Origin: Polyporus tsugae
Taxonomy: Eukaryota > Basidiomycota > Agaricomycetes > Polyporales > Polyporaceae
DNA length: 64,000 bases
Assembly (NCBI GenBank): GCA_024305745.1
Contig: JAHRBS010000004.1
Location: 1-64,000, forward strand
Direction of reading: 5' to 3'
In this document: positions 1 to 9,798 of the stretch, piece by piece
How positions within the stretch are numbered: position 1 is the first letter of the stretch
Layout: every line of letters begins with the position of its first letter
The notes under the pieces: generated by a model
The model's input: the letters and a program-made list of their open reading frames with translations, nothing else
Databases searched by the model: none
Told to the model about the DNA's origin: nothing
Translations under genes and position numbers: made by a program

Positions 1-120
1 CCCTACGGGAGACGATATTATGACATAACAAGTAGAGCCATGCCATACGAGATTTTCCCCCCTAACCCCCAACCCTGATAGAGATTAAAACCCTAACCCA
101 CAAGAAATAGGAATCCTAAG
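1..120. other. Degenerate sequence outside the telomere tract
   Basis: This stretch lies distal to the clean telomere array. It contains imperfect CCCTAA-like words around 58-108 mixed with unrelated bases. A true chromosome end should finish in pure repeat, so this is most simply noisy read ends or an assembly tip rather than biological sequence. No gene is seen. Confidence 0.5.
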
Positions 121-241
121 ACCCTAACCCTAACCCTAACCCTAACCCTAACCCTAACCCTAACCCTAACCCTAACCCTAACCCTAACCCTAACCCTAAC
201 CCTAACCCTAACCCTAACCCTAACCCTAACCCTAACCCTAA
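121..241. repeat. Telomere repeat array, (CCCTAA)n
   Basis: About 20 uninterrupted copies of CCCTAA, which is TTAGGG on the other strand, the telomere repeat of most filamentous fungi. The C-rich strand runs 5'->3' from the left, as expected at a left chromosome end. The array joins the last exon of the neighbouring minus-strand gene with no spacer, and that gene's stop codon falls inside the array. Confidence 0.97.
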
Positions 242-3200
242 CAGTACAGCAGTGCGAGACAGGGGTATCTCTTGACGTCTGTGACCGGCAGAGAGGGGAT
301 GATGCGCCCGACCATGTCGTTCGTGGCGCGCTCGATGACGGACCTGTCGATCGTGGTGAGTTTGTCGGAGCCTTTTAGCGAGCGGGTCACCGTGTCGCGG
401 AGGACGTTGTACACCGAAAACACTTCCTTGTAGTCGTCCTCGCCGAAGGTGACGGACTTGAAGGCTTCCTTGAGACTCTTGGGGAAGTCGTTCGCGGCCT
501 TGACTTCTTGCTTCGCCCTTGACCCCGAGATGTGCAGCTTCGCGACTTCGCCGTTTAGCTGGTTCATCGACACCGCGTAGAACGACTCGTGTTCCTTCTT
601 GAAGAACGACGTCGCGTACTCGTCGCCGCACGTCCGGATCGTGTCGATGTTCGCCAGGAGCCATTTCGCGAGCTACACTATCGTCAGATGGGATACGCAT
701 GACGGAGCAGCTGGATCGTACCGCGTCGTGGATCTCCGTCGTGGTGGTGAACGAGAACCGATCGGTGTTGCCTAGTAGGTTGCAGACGTAGGAGAGGTAG
801 TCAGGGAACACCGACTTCCCGTCGCCTTGCGCGCGCAGCATCCCGATTTGCGCCAGCGGGTCGAGTGTTCGGGTGATCTGTGTCGGGCCATGTGAGTTGA
901 CATGTCTTACATCCACCATAGACGTAGCTGTGCGAGGACGCAGTCTGCCTGCTTTCTCGCAACATTCCACACGATCATTGCGAGGACGCAGCACGACTGC
1001 TACCTCGCAATATCTCGAACAATCATTGCGAGGTAGCAGGCAGACTGCATCCTCGCATACTTCCCATCCGTACCACCGTCACGGACGCGCAGGACATCCG
1101 ATGTCTGCGAGAACGCAGTGCCTCTGCATTCTCGGACGGATCCAAGGACATTGTGCCCGGATCCGTGCAGCTGCGAGGTCGCAGTCCGACTGCTTTCTCG
1201 CAACAGTCTTGCAACCGCTCGAACGCTGCGAGGACGCAGACGGCCTGCAACCTCGCAACAATCTTGCAACCGCTCGAACGCTGCGAGGACGCAGACGGCC
1301 TGCAACCTCGCAACAATCTTGCAACCACTCGGACGCTGCGAGGACGCAGACGGCCTGCAACCTCGCACACTTCGCACCTCCAGCGCACTCCCGCCCTCGC
1401 CCAATACCTGATCCCGTTCGGCGAACTACTCACCACTTTAAACCCCATCTCCGCCCGGCTGATCACGTTGCTGAAATCTTCCAGGAACTTGTCGCACAGG
1501 AATGGGATGTTCAACCGACGCTCACCGAGCACTTGAAGCTGGTGGAACCACGCAAGCTTCTTCGCAGCCTGGCTCACCGCCAACCGGTTGTCGTCCGTCT
1601 CAGACATCGTCGCCAGCGCACGCTTCCACTCCACTCCCAACACGCTCGTCACCTTCTCCCGGTACTTCGTCATCGCCGTCGTCCACACGTCGCTCTCCCA
1701 GTCCCCGATCTTCGTGTTCGCCGTCGTCACCCGGAACTGTTCGTCGTACATCCCGTCCAGCTTCTCCAGAATCTCCTTGCTCCACACAACAGGCGACAGC
1801 TTGTGCAGCTGAACAAGCTTGTCTTCAGCGCAGTCGTAGTGCCGCTTCGCCCAACTAATACCCATCTTCTCCGCTTGCCGCTGCGCCGCAACCGTCTGTC
1901 GCTTCGCAACATTCGCCAACGACGCCGCCGCCCAGATCTCTTCCGTCACCACTATCTTCGGATTCACCTGCGTCAGCACCTGCTCGTAGTTTCGGAACAC
2001 GTGCGCGTCCTCGTCCTCCGCGTCCGCCAGGTCCGGGAAGATGTCCGTCGTCCCCACAAGCCGAATGTCCCGCATGCACGCGTGAACCATCCACCGCCAA
2101 AGCTGCAAACACAACATATTCAGTACCCCCCCAGTTTCCCTCCCTCCCTCACCAAAATCATCCACGTTCACGTACCATCGCAGATCCAGACTTCTTCGAC
2201 AAGTCCTTCTTCGAAGGTCGACCCAGCGCCGCACTCAGACGCGCAAGTGGAACGCACCCTGACACCTTGAAGTACGCAAGCTGCCACAGATCCCGGATCA
2301 GCGCAAGGTTCTCCTGTTGCGTGAACAGGAAGTTCGTCGTCCCCTCCTTCAACTCCGACTCCTTGAACACCACATTCAGGATCCCCGTCCGAAACTGCGC
2401 CGTCCCCGGCACTGGAAGCGTATCCCCTCCGTGCTCCTCGATCCACCGCCCCATCTGCGCCTCCAGCTTCCAAAACATAATCTGCGCCCGCTCCTGCACG
2501 TCCTCCGCCTTCGCAGGCCGCGCTTCGTTCGACGCAAGCTGTGCAACAAGTGCAGGCTTCCGCTCCAGCTTCGCTGTATCACCCTCGTCAGCGCACACAC
2601 TTCATTCCTCTCTCACACACACTTCACCACTCACTTGAGTCGTACAGCGTCGTCGTCCACAGCGCCATCTCTTCCTCCGCCTTCGTCAGGTCCTCAATTT
2701 GCTCCTCAAGCCTCGTCCCCAACGTGTCCACCATTTCCCCCTGCATGTTCAGCTCCCCCTGCGCCCCCGCTGCCTGCTGCGCCTGGTACAACTCCAGTTG
2801 CCGCTGATACCCAGACTCCTTCTCGACGAACTCCTGGTGCAGCTCTTGCATCGCCTCCTGGCGATGGTTCCCGCTCAGGAAGTGGATCCGCCGCTCCGCC
2901 GCAGGACACGTCCACGAGATCTCCTTCAGGTCCTTCATCGGCACAGGCGACAGCGAGACGCACGCCGGGTTGATGTGCGCCCCGTTCACCATCGCGATCA
3001 TCGGGTGCTCCCAGTCCACCTTCCGCAACCTCAGGCTCTGCTTGATGCTCGCCAAGTGCGCCTTGTTGATCGCCCGCTCGTTCACCACCGTCCACTCCTG
3101 CTTCACCGTCGGGTCGGGGAACACGATCCTCACCCGCACGAACCCGATGATCGCGGCGTCCAGCTCCACCTGGTCAGGAGTCGTGAGATTCACCTTGTCC

Positions 3201-3814
3201 AGATCCAGGTCCTCCACCTTCACCGTAACCTTCGGCGCCTTCGGAGCCTTCCCCTTCTGGAAACGCGCCCCACCGTCAGCATCCCCCTCGCCATAACCCT
3301 GTGAGCCACTCACCGCGCTCCTCCTCCCCTTCACAGCTACCGTCGTCGGCACGCGGTTCGACTGAACACGTCCCCTCATCAGCCCATCGCCGTCCACAAG
3401 CCCTGCCACAACACCCACCTTCGCAGCCGCACCCTTCGTCTCCGTCTTCCCGGCCGACGGACCTCCGGCCGACCCTTGCGCCGCCGCCCCGGCTCCCTGC
3501 TTTCACAAATCCAATCAGACGTTACGCGTCGCACCATCAGATTCTGGGTACCCACCTGCGCTTTCGCTTTCCTCTTCGCTTCCATTGTCTTCTTCAACGC
3601 CTCCATTTGGGCGTCCAGTTCGGACAGTCCCGCCGACTCGTCCTGTTCAATGTCCGCCGTCATTAGCTCATTGCAATTGTCATCATCGCCTCCATCATCG
3701 TCGACGTACCCCGTCGTCGCCCTGCGTCTGTTCCTGCCCATCCGTCGTCTCTGCGTTGTCCTCCCGTAGCTCCATATCCTTCCCTTTCCCTCGCCTCTTG
3801 CTTGCTCCAGACAT
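238..3814 (-). CDS. Subtelomeric ParB/Srx-like domain protein, truncated by the telomere
   Basis: Seven exons can be joined in one frame: 3814-3710, 3642-3556, 3496-2635, 2573-2176, 2102-1434, 877-722 and 672-238, giving about 903 residues. Start ATG 3814 begins MSGASKRRGKGKD. Every junction keeps frame with GT-AG introns of 49-73 bp, except one 556-bp intron (878-1433) packed with palindromic repeats. Residues about 184-285 resemble a ParB/sulfiredoxin-like fold: an INKAHLASIKQSL helix, an HPMIAMV strand, then LSGNHRQEAM like the ParB GxxRxxA box. A Gln/Glu-rich likely coiled coil follows, then a long uncharacterised C-terminal part. The final codon TGT is followed by a TAG supplied by the telomere repeat, so the native C-terminus may be missing. 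The substrate or DNA target is unknown. The fold assignment is inference from a short motif; the exon structure is well supported. Confidence 0.7.
931..1367. repeat. Eight 31-bp quasi-palindromes inside an intron
   Basis: Copies start at 931, 979, 1027, 1106, 1172, 1227, 1282 and 1337. Each has the form TGCGAGRWNGCAG, a 5-bp spacer, then the reverse-complement half-site. The last three lie in near-identical tandem units of 55 bp (about 1203-1367). All eight sit in the long intron (878-1433) of the ParB-like gene. Copy 4 has a degenerate right arm. Fortuitous antisense ORFs through the repeats encode repetitive RGRRRPATSQ-like peptides and should not be read as genes. Confidence 0.9.
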
Positions 3815-4035
3815 GTCGACGTTGTATCGGTGTGTAAAGGCCGTCGATGTGCGAGAATAGATGGTGATGGAGGAGCGCAACGTTGCGCTCCCGAAAATTT
3901 CCTTCGCTGATCACCTGGACCCCAGCCACTCCACCTGCCTGATTCGTCCTGCAGCGCGTGTCATAGCCCCCAAAGACCCTCGGCGCACTCGTTTTCTGTC
4001 GCGTACGTCGCCCGCTGTGTTCTGTTCCCGTACGT

Positions 4036-4752
4036 TGCGAGGATGCAGTCTCACTGCGTTCTCGCACATATCATATACCTCACTTTCCCATCCAACTCCT
4101 GCGAGAACGCAGGACACCTGCTACCTCGCACCAATGCCACTATCCACGTTCGTGAATGCTGCGAGATAGCAGTTGTCCTGCGTTCTCGCAATCATCCACA
4201 GTGTCTGCCTCTGCGATTGTTGCGAAAACGCAGTTCGCCTGCGACCTCGCACCATATGTCCGTTCTTTGCGAGAATGCAGTTCACCTGCATTCTCGCACT
4301 CATCCGTTTCACGCACTCATACAACAAATGCGAGGTTGCAGTCGCCCTGCGTTCTCGCAGTCGATCTCACCCATCCGTGCGAGAACGCAGTTCTCCTGCA
4401 TCCTCGCAGTCGCCCATTTCAACTCATGTGTATACTGCGAGGTTGCAGTCGCCCTGCTTTCTCGCACCATCTCGACACTTCTCGTCGCTTGCAGGAACGC
4501 AGGCCACCTGCTACCCCGCAGTGAATCCTATATTATATATTTCCGTAGATGCTCCGTGATAGCAGGTGCCCTGCGTTCTCGCAGTCATTCACAATATCTA
4601 CCTCCGTGAACATTGCGAGAACGCAGTTCACCTGCGACCTCGCACCGTATGTCCGTTCCTTGCGAGAATGCAGTTCACCTGCAATCTCGCACTCTTCCGT
4701 TGGACACATTCCTGTAAACGCTGCGAGATTGCAGTCGCCCTGCTTTCTCGCA
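4036..4752. repeat. Thirteen 31-bp quasi-palindromes upstream of the ParB-like gene
   Basis: Copies start at 4036, 4100, 4160, 4221, 4268, 4329, 4378, 4436, 4490, 4553, 4614, 4661 and 4722, spaced 47-64 bp. They share the half-site TGCGAGRWNGCAG in inverted orientation around 5 bp. The block 4160-4359 is a diverged duplicate of 4553-4752. Copies at 4490 and 4553 have decayed left arms. The array begins 221 bp upstream of the start codon at 3814, in the promoter region. Such dyads could be protein-binding sites or form cruciforms. Confidence 0.9.
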
Positions 4753-4861
4753 GGTTTTCGGGATTCCTGTGGCCATAACCTAGGTCTAACCATAATCCCC
4801 CCCAACTTTGCACCCTTTAAATTATAGACCACCTCACCCTCCCTCACCCCTCCTCATTCTA

Positions 4862-5746
4862 GCACAATGGACCTCGTGCCAATAAAAACTTCAAAAAATG
4901 GCATAAAATATTGGCGCGAGGCCTGTTGCACAACAACAAGCATAGATATCAACATAACCCTTGTGGGAGGGCCTGTAGAGGTTCTAGAGCTACCTTAAAA
5001 GTGCCTCGCGCCAGTCAGTTGTTAAGTAGAATCAGCCGTCAGACACCTCGCGCCACCCTGCACCAGCTAATACAGACTCAGTTGGCGCGAGGTCGGTTGC
5101 GCCAGAATGAGAAGAGTCACCAACTTCGAACAGCTTAGAGGTGATAGAAGTGATCTTTAGACTTCCATATAATCACCTTACACCAGCTGAACACGCCTTG
5201 TGCTATCACAACGGACCTCGCACCAACGTATTTCACCTATTTCTGGAGGGTCAGTTGGCGCGAGGTCCGGCGAGCAACAACGAGGAGGGTGGCAGCCCCA
5301 AAACTACCTGCACAGGCTAGCCATGATGCATGGGCACCTAATGGACCACCTCGCCCCACCTCGCCCCACCTCGTTCCAGCACAACAGACCTCGCGCCAAC
5401 GGATTTGGGGTACATTACGTGGTAGTTGGCATATTTGAGGTCCGGCAAGCATCAACAGAGGCAGTGACGATCCCCAAAACACCTACAGGGCCTAGCCATG
5501 GTCCTTGGGCACCTAATATACCAGCTCGCCTCACCTCGCCCCAGCCGGTTGTTGCACAACGGACCTCGCGCCAATGGAAACTCCGAAAAATGGCCTAAAA
5601 TATTGGCGCGAGGCCCGTTCCACAACAACGAGCACATGTATCGACATGAGACTTGTGGGAGGACGTGCAAGGGGTCTAGGGCTACCTAAAAAGTGCCTCG
5701 CGCCAGGAAGTTGCTAAGTAGAACGAGCCGTCAGAGCCCTCGCGCC
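4862..5746. repeat. Repeats with CCTCGCGCCAA / TTGGCGCGAGG motifs
   Basis: Two diverged 193-bp blocks, 4862-5054 and 5554-5746, flank a middle part made of two further related units (about 5205-5380 and 5380-5555). The word CCTCGCGCCAA and its reverse complement TTGGCGCGAGG recur about a dozen times, often as inverted pairs about 28 bp apart, as around 5562-5613. No coding potential is convincing. Confidence 0.75.
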
Positions 5747-6634
5747 AACTCGCGCCAGTATTTAAGGGGCTTAGATACAGTATTATAGAGATAGGGTTAG
5801 CCATTGAGCCACTGGTCGACCATGGCCTTTTGCTAATTTTGACAGTAATAGCTATTGTGCAGTGATGGAAGAGGCAGAGATATCATTGTCAACAGAGAAT
5901 ATATGTGATAGTAGCATTAGTAGTAATGGTAGTTAGATAGTGGAAATATGTATCTGGCAGTGACCTTAATAGCCATAGTAGTATAGAGCACAGATGATGA
6001 TAAGCAATGACAAAAGAGGTGAATACAATATTATCTATAAAGTGTATACAAATAGTTGTAATAGTGCTAAACAGAAAGTGCAGGTAATATACTTAAATAC
6101 TGGTAGTATAATAATAATAGTGTGCTCAAATATTGAGTTAATGGTGGCTAAGAAGGTTAGAACAGCATTGATAGAGATGTAGTATGTGTTGAGAGTTATA
6201 TGTGTTAGAGACAAGACAATATATTGGTTGGTGGTAATGTGGAGGTAGAAATAGACCTATATGTGACTTAATATTCCAACAGATTATTCAGTAAGAGTAT
6301 GATTTATGCAATAACAGCTAGTTATAAGTCACAGTGATAATCTGGGCCCAGTTACTATATTGGGAAGCTTATTTAAGCGCCCAAAAAGCGCCCAAAAAGT
6401 CGTTTTGACTTTTTCAGCGCTTAGATAAGCCAAAAAAAGCGCCCAAATAGTTAGATGTGCTTATCTGCGTATACATAAGTGATCAAAGAGAGATTGGAAA
6501 TGAACCAAGATAGGTGCTTGCTTTAAGCCACTTGAACACTATGAGGAATGTTATTACGTGTCTTAAAAAACACCTTGTCCCACCTCACCCCAGTTTTGAA
6601 TAACTCTACACAATATGCAGTGGTAGTTGAAAAG

Positions 6635-7060
6635 TCAAACAGCCGGCAAGCACCAACCAGGAAAGCAATGACCCCGAAACAAAGGGCAGCGCACAGACAC
6701 AGTCCATGGCCATCCAGAAATCCACCTCGCCCCAGCTCGCCCCGGCCCTGGACGCTGCTGCGCACTTGGTCGATAATGCAGGGTGGGCAGATAATCAAAC
6801 AGCCGGCAAGCACCAACCAGGAAAGCAATGACCCCGAAACAAAGGGCAGCGCACAGACACAGTCCACAGCCATCCAGAAATCCACCTCGCCCCAGCTCGC
6901 CCCGGCCCTGGACGCTGCTGCGCACTTGGTCGATAATGCAGGGTGGGCAGATAATCAAACAGCCGGCAAGCACCAACCAGGAAAGCAATGACCCCAAAAC
7001 AAAGGGCAACACACAGACACAGTCCACGGCCATCCAGAAATCCACCTCGCCCCAGCTCGC
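6635..7060. repeat. 160-bp tandem repeat, about 2.7 copies
   Basis: Copies start at 6635, 6795 and 6955; the third is cut short after about 105 bp. They are nearly identical and contain the word CACCTCGCCCCAGCTCGCCC. The overlapping ORFs on both strands are by-products of the repetition. Confidence 0.9.
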
Positions 7061-7452
7061 CCTCCCCCATTGTAGCTCACCGGGCCATATATCCCTAAAT
7101 TGCACAAAATATTACACCAGAAGCCACTACTCATAGGGCCGGCACACAATAGCCAACACAGATAATGACTAGCAACTACTTGGAGGTCATAGAGGACAGC
7201 CCTAGACACCTTAAAACCCACCTCGCCCCACCTCGCCCTAGCCTGTTGTAGCCCACGAGCCTAGATACACCTACAATTTGAGGATTTTTTGTAGTTCTTT
7301 TTTAAATAAAGTGCTGGTGAGCAGAAACCAAGGTAGTGACGGCCTTCCAAACACCTAGAAAGGGTGCCCATGGTCTTCAGGCACCTAAAAATCCACCTCG
7401 CCCCACATCGCCCCGGGCCGTTGTGGCATCAGGAGCCATATACCGAAAAAAC

Positions 7453-7478
7453 CCTGGCCCTAAGTACTTAGGGCCAGG
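7453..7478. repeat. 26-bp perfect palindrome, copy A
   Basis: A fully self-complementary 26-mer whose left arm is CCTGGCCCTAAGT. It lies just inside the right end of repeat unit A and recurs at the same place in unit B. It could form a hairpin or bind a dimeric protein. Confidence 0.9.
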
Positions 7479-7492
7479 ATTATAGAGATAGG

Positions 7493-7939
7493 CGCATTGA
7501 AGGCAGCACCTGGTGTGCAAGGTGGAATGGCAGCAGGAGTAGTCAATCATGATGCAACAAGGCTGAGGATAGATGGTGCCCGGCCATGTGTTTGGCAGCA
7601 AGGAGTGGAGAGGTGATCTGTTCTTCAGTGATGAGGCATGGAGGTGGAAGAGTAGGCATGATCTCCATCAAAGAATTGGCAAAACACTGTGCACCAACAA
7701 TAGAAAAGCAGCTTTTTAGGCAATGGAGCTGGCTCATTTGCACCCAAGTGAGTAGCAATGGCAGTACTGGAGATAAGGGTTGTAATATCGGCAAGTAGAA
7801 AGGTGTAGATGCTAGACACCTGACTAGCTTAAACAGCTATCCGAAGAAAGTTAACAAACTGTGTGAGATGCAACACATTTTATTAGATGTGGGGTTAGTG
7901 ATTGCCTAGATCATACATATAAGTGGCCACTATGATGTT
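7493..7939. other. Spacer between the two repeat units, no gene seen
   Basis: This 447-bp stretch separates the two long repeat units. It holds short overlapping ORFs on both strands (63-83 codons) without recognisable motifs. It has no counterpart elsewhere in the window. Confidence 0.5.
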
Positions 7940-8781
7940 GGGTTAGCCATTGAGCCACTGGTCGACCATGGCCTTTTGCTAATTTTGACAGTAATAGCTA
8001 TTGTGCAGTGATGGAAGAGGCAGAGATATCATTGTCAACAGAGAATATATGTGATAGTAGCATTAGTAGTAATGGTAGTTAGATAGTGGAAATATGTATC
8101 TGGCAGTGACCTTAATAGCCATAGTAGTATAGAGCACAGATGATGATAAGCAATGACAAAAGAGGTGAATACAATATTATCTATAAAGTGTATACAAATA
8201 GTTGTAATAGTGCTAAACAGAAAGTGCAGGTAATATACTTAAATACTGGTAGTATAATAATAATAGTGTGCTCAAATATTGAGTTAATGGTGGCTAAGAA
8301 GGTTAGAACAGCATTGATAGAGATGTAGTATGTGTTGAGAGTTATATGTGTTAGAGACAAGACAATATATTGGTTGGTGGTAATGTGGAGGTAGAAATAG
8401 ACCTATATGTGACTTAATATTCCAACAGATTATTCAGTAAGAGTATGATTTATGCAATAACAGCTAGTTATAAGTCACAGTGATAATCTGGGCCCAGTTA
8501 CTATATTGGGAAGCTTATTTAAGCGCCCAAAAAGCGCCCAAAAAGTCGTTTTGACTTTTTCAGCGCTTAGATAAGCCAAAAAAAGCGCCCAAATAGTTAG
8601 ATGTGCTTATCTGCGTATACATAAGTGATCAAAGAGAGATTGGAAATGAACCAAGATAGGTGCTTGCTTTAAGCCACTTGAACACTATGAGGAATGTTAT
8701 TACGTGTCTTAAAAACCACCTTGTCCCACCTCACCCCAGTTTTGAATAACTCTACACAATATGCAGTGGTAGTTGAAAAGT

Positions 8782-9367
8782 CAAACAGCCGGCAAGCACC
8801 AACCAGGAAAGCAATGACCCTGAAACAAAGGGCAGCGCACAGACACAGTCCACGGCCATCCAGAAATCCACCTCGCCCCAGCTCGCCCCGGCCCTGGACG
8901 CTGCTGCGCACTTGGTCGATAATGCAGGGTGGGCAGATAATCAAACAGCCGGCAAGCACCAACCAGGAAAGCAATGACCCTGAAACAAAGGGCAGCGCAC
9001 AGACACAGTCCACGGCCATCCAGAAATCCACCTCGCCCCAGCTCGCCCCGGCCCTGGACGCTGCTGCGCACTTGGTCGATAATGCAGGGCGGGCAGATAA
9101 TCAAACAGCCGGCAAGCACCAACCAGGAAAGCAATGACCCTGAAACAAAGGGCAGCGCACAGACACAGTCCACGGCCATCCAGAAATCCACCTCGCCCCA
9201 GCTCGCCCCGGCCCTGGACGCTGCTGCGCACTTGGTCGATAATGCAGGGCGGGCAGATAATCAAACAGCCGGCAAGCACCAACCAGGAAAGCAATGACCC
9301 TGAAACAAAGGGCAGCGCACAGACACAGTCCACGGCCATCCAGAAATCCACCTCGCCCCAGCTCGCC
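8782..9367. repeat. 160-bp tandem repeat, about 3.7 copies
   Basis: Copies start at 8782, 8942, 9102 and 9262, the last partial. The sequence is essentially that of 6635-7060, so only copy number differs between the two long units. Confidence 0.9.
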
Positions 9368-9758
9368 CTCCTCCATTGTAGCTCACCGGGCCATATATCC
9401 CTAAATTGCACAAAATATTACACCAGAAGCCACTACTCATAGGGCCGGCACACAATAGCCAACACAGATAATGACTAGCAACTACTTGGAGGTCATAGAG
9501 GACAGCCCTAGACACCTTAAAACCCACCTCGCCCCACCTCGCCCTAGCCTATTGTAGCCCACGAGCCTAGATACACCTACAATTTGAGGATTTTTTGTAG
9601 TTCTTTTTTAAATAAAGTGCTGGTGAGCAGAAACCAAGGTAGTGACGGCCTTCCAAACACCTAGAAAGGGTGCCCATGGTCTTCAGGCACCTAAAAATCC
9701 ACCTCGCCCCACATCGCCCCGGGCCGTTGTGGCATCAGGAGCCATATACCGAAAAAAC

Positions 9759-9784
9759 CCTGGCCCTAAGTACTTAGGGCCAGG
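9759..9784. repeat. 26-bp perfect palindrome, copy B
   Basis: Identical to the palindrome at 7453-7478 and in the same position just inside the right end of the long repeat unit. Confidence 0.9.
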
Positions 9785-9798
9785 ATTATAGAGATAGG

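Larger units (their letters stand above)
5794..7492. repeat. Long subtelomeric repeat unit, copy A (1.7 kb)
   Basis: This unit is almost identical to 7940-9798. Both begin GGGTTAGCC and end with the 13-bp word TTATAGAGATAGG. The first 0.7 kb is AT-rich; then comes a cluster of AAGCGCCC words around 6370-6450 and a 160-bp tandem repeat. The unit is also flanked on the left by TTATAGAGATAGG (5783-5795), giving 13-bp direct repeats at both ends. No transposase or other protein is recognisable; it may be a non-autonomous element or a subtelomeric satellite unit. Confidence 0.85.
7940..9798. repeat. Long subtelomeric repeat unit, copy B (1.86 kb)
   Basis: Near-identical to 5794-7492 but exactly 160 bp longer, because it carries one more internal tandem copy. 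It ends with TTATAGAGATAGG, after which GC-rich unique sequence begins abruptly at 9799. The high identity suggests recent duplication or ongoing exchange with other chromosome ends. Confidence 0.88.

Noticed and set aside
116..994. Minus-strand ORF of 292 codons running through the telomere
   Set aside because: It reads the repeat as Leu-Gly/Arg-type low complexity and skips real splice sites; the spliced gene uses another frame.
873..2270. Plus-strand ORF of 465 codons opposite the ParB-like gene
   Set aside because: Composition is Arg/Ser/Pro/His-rich antisense shadow of the coding strand and of the palindromic repeats.
931..4752. CRISPR-like array of short repeats
   Set aside because: The units are internally palindromic with variable inner triplets, spacing is irregular (47-79 bp), spacers are themselves partly repeated, and the organism is a fungus.
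4036..4752. RNA hairpin or ncRNA gene array
   Set aside because: The inner triplets are not complementary within units, so stem pairing is not conserved; protein binding sites fit better.
6523..7221. Several 100-150-codon ORFs over the 160-bp repeats
   Set aside because: They exist in several frames on both strands only because the repeat length and composition keep frames open; no motif is seen.
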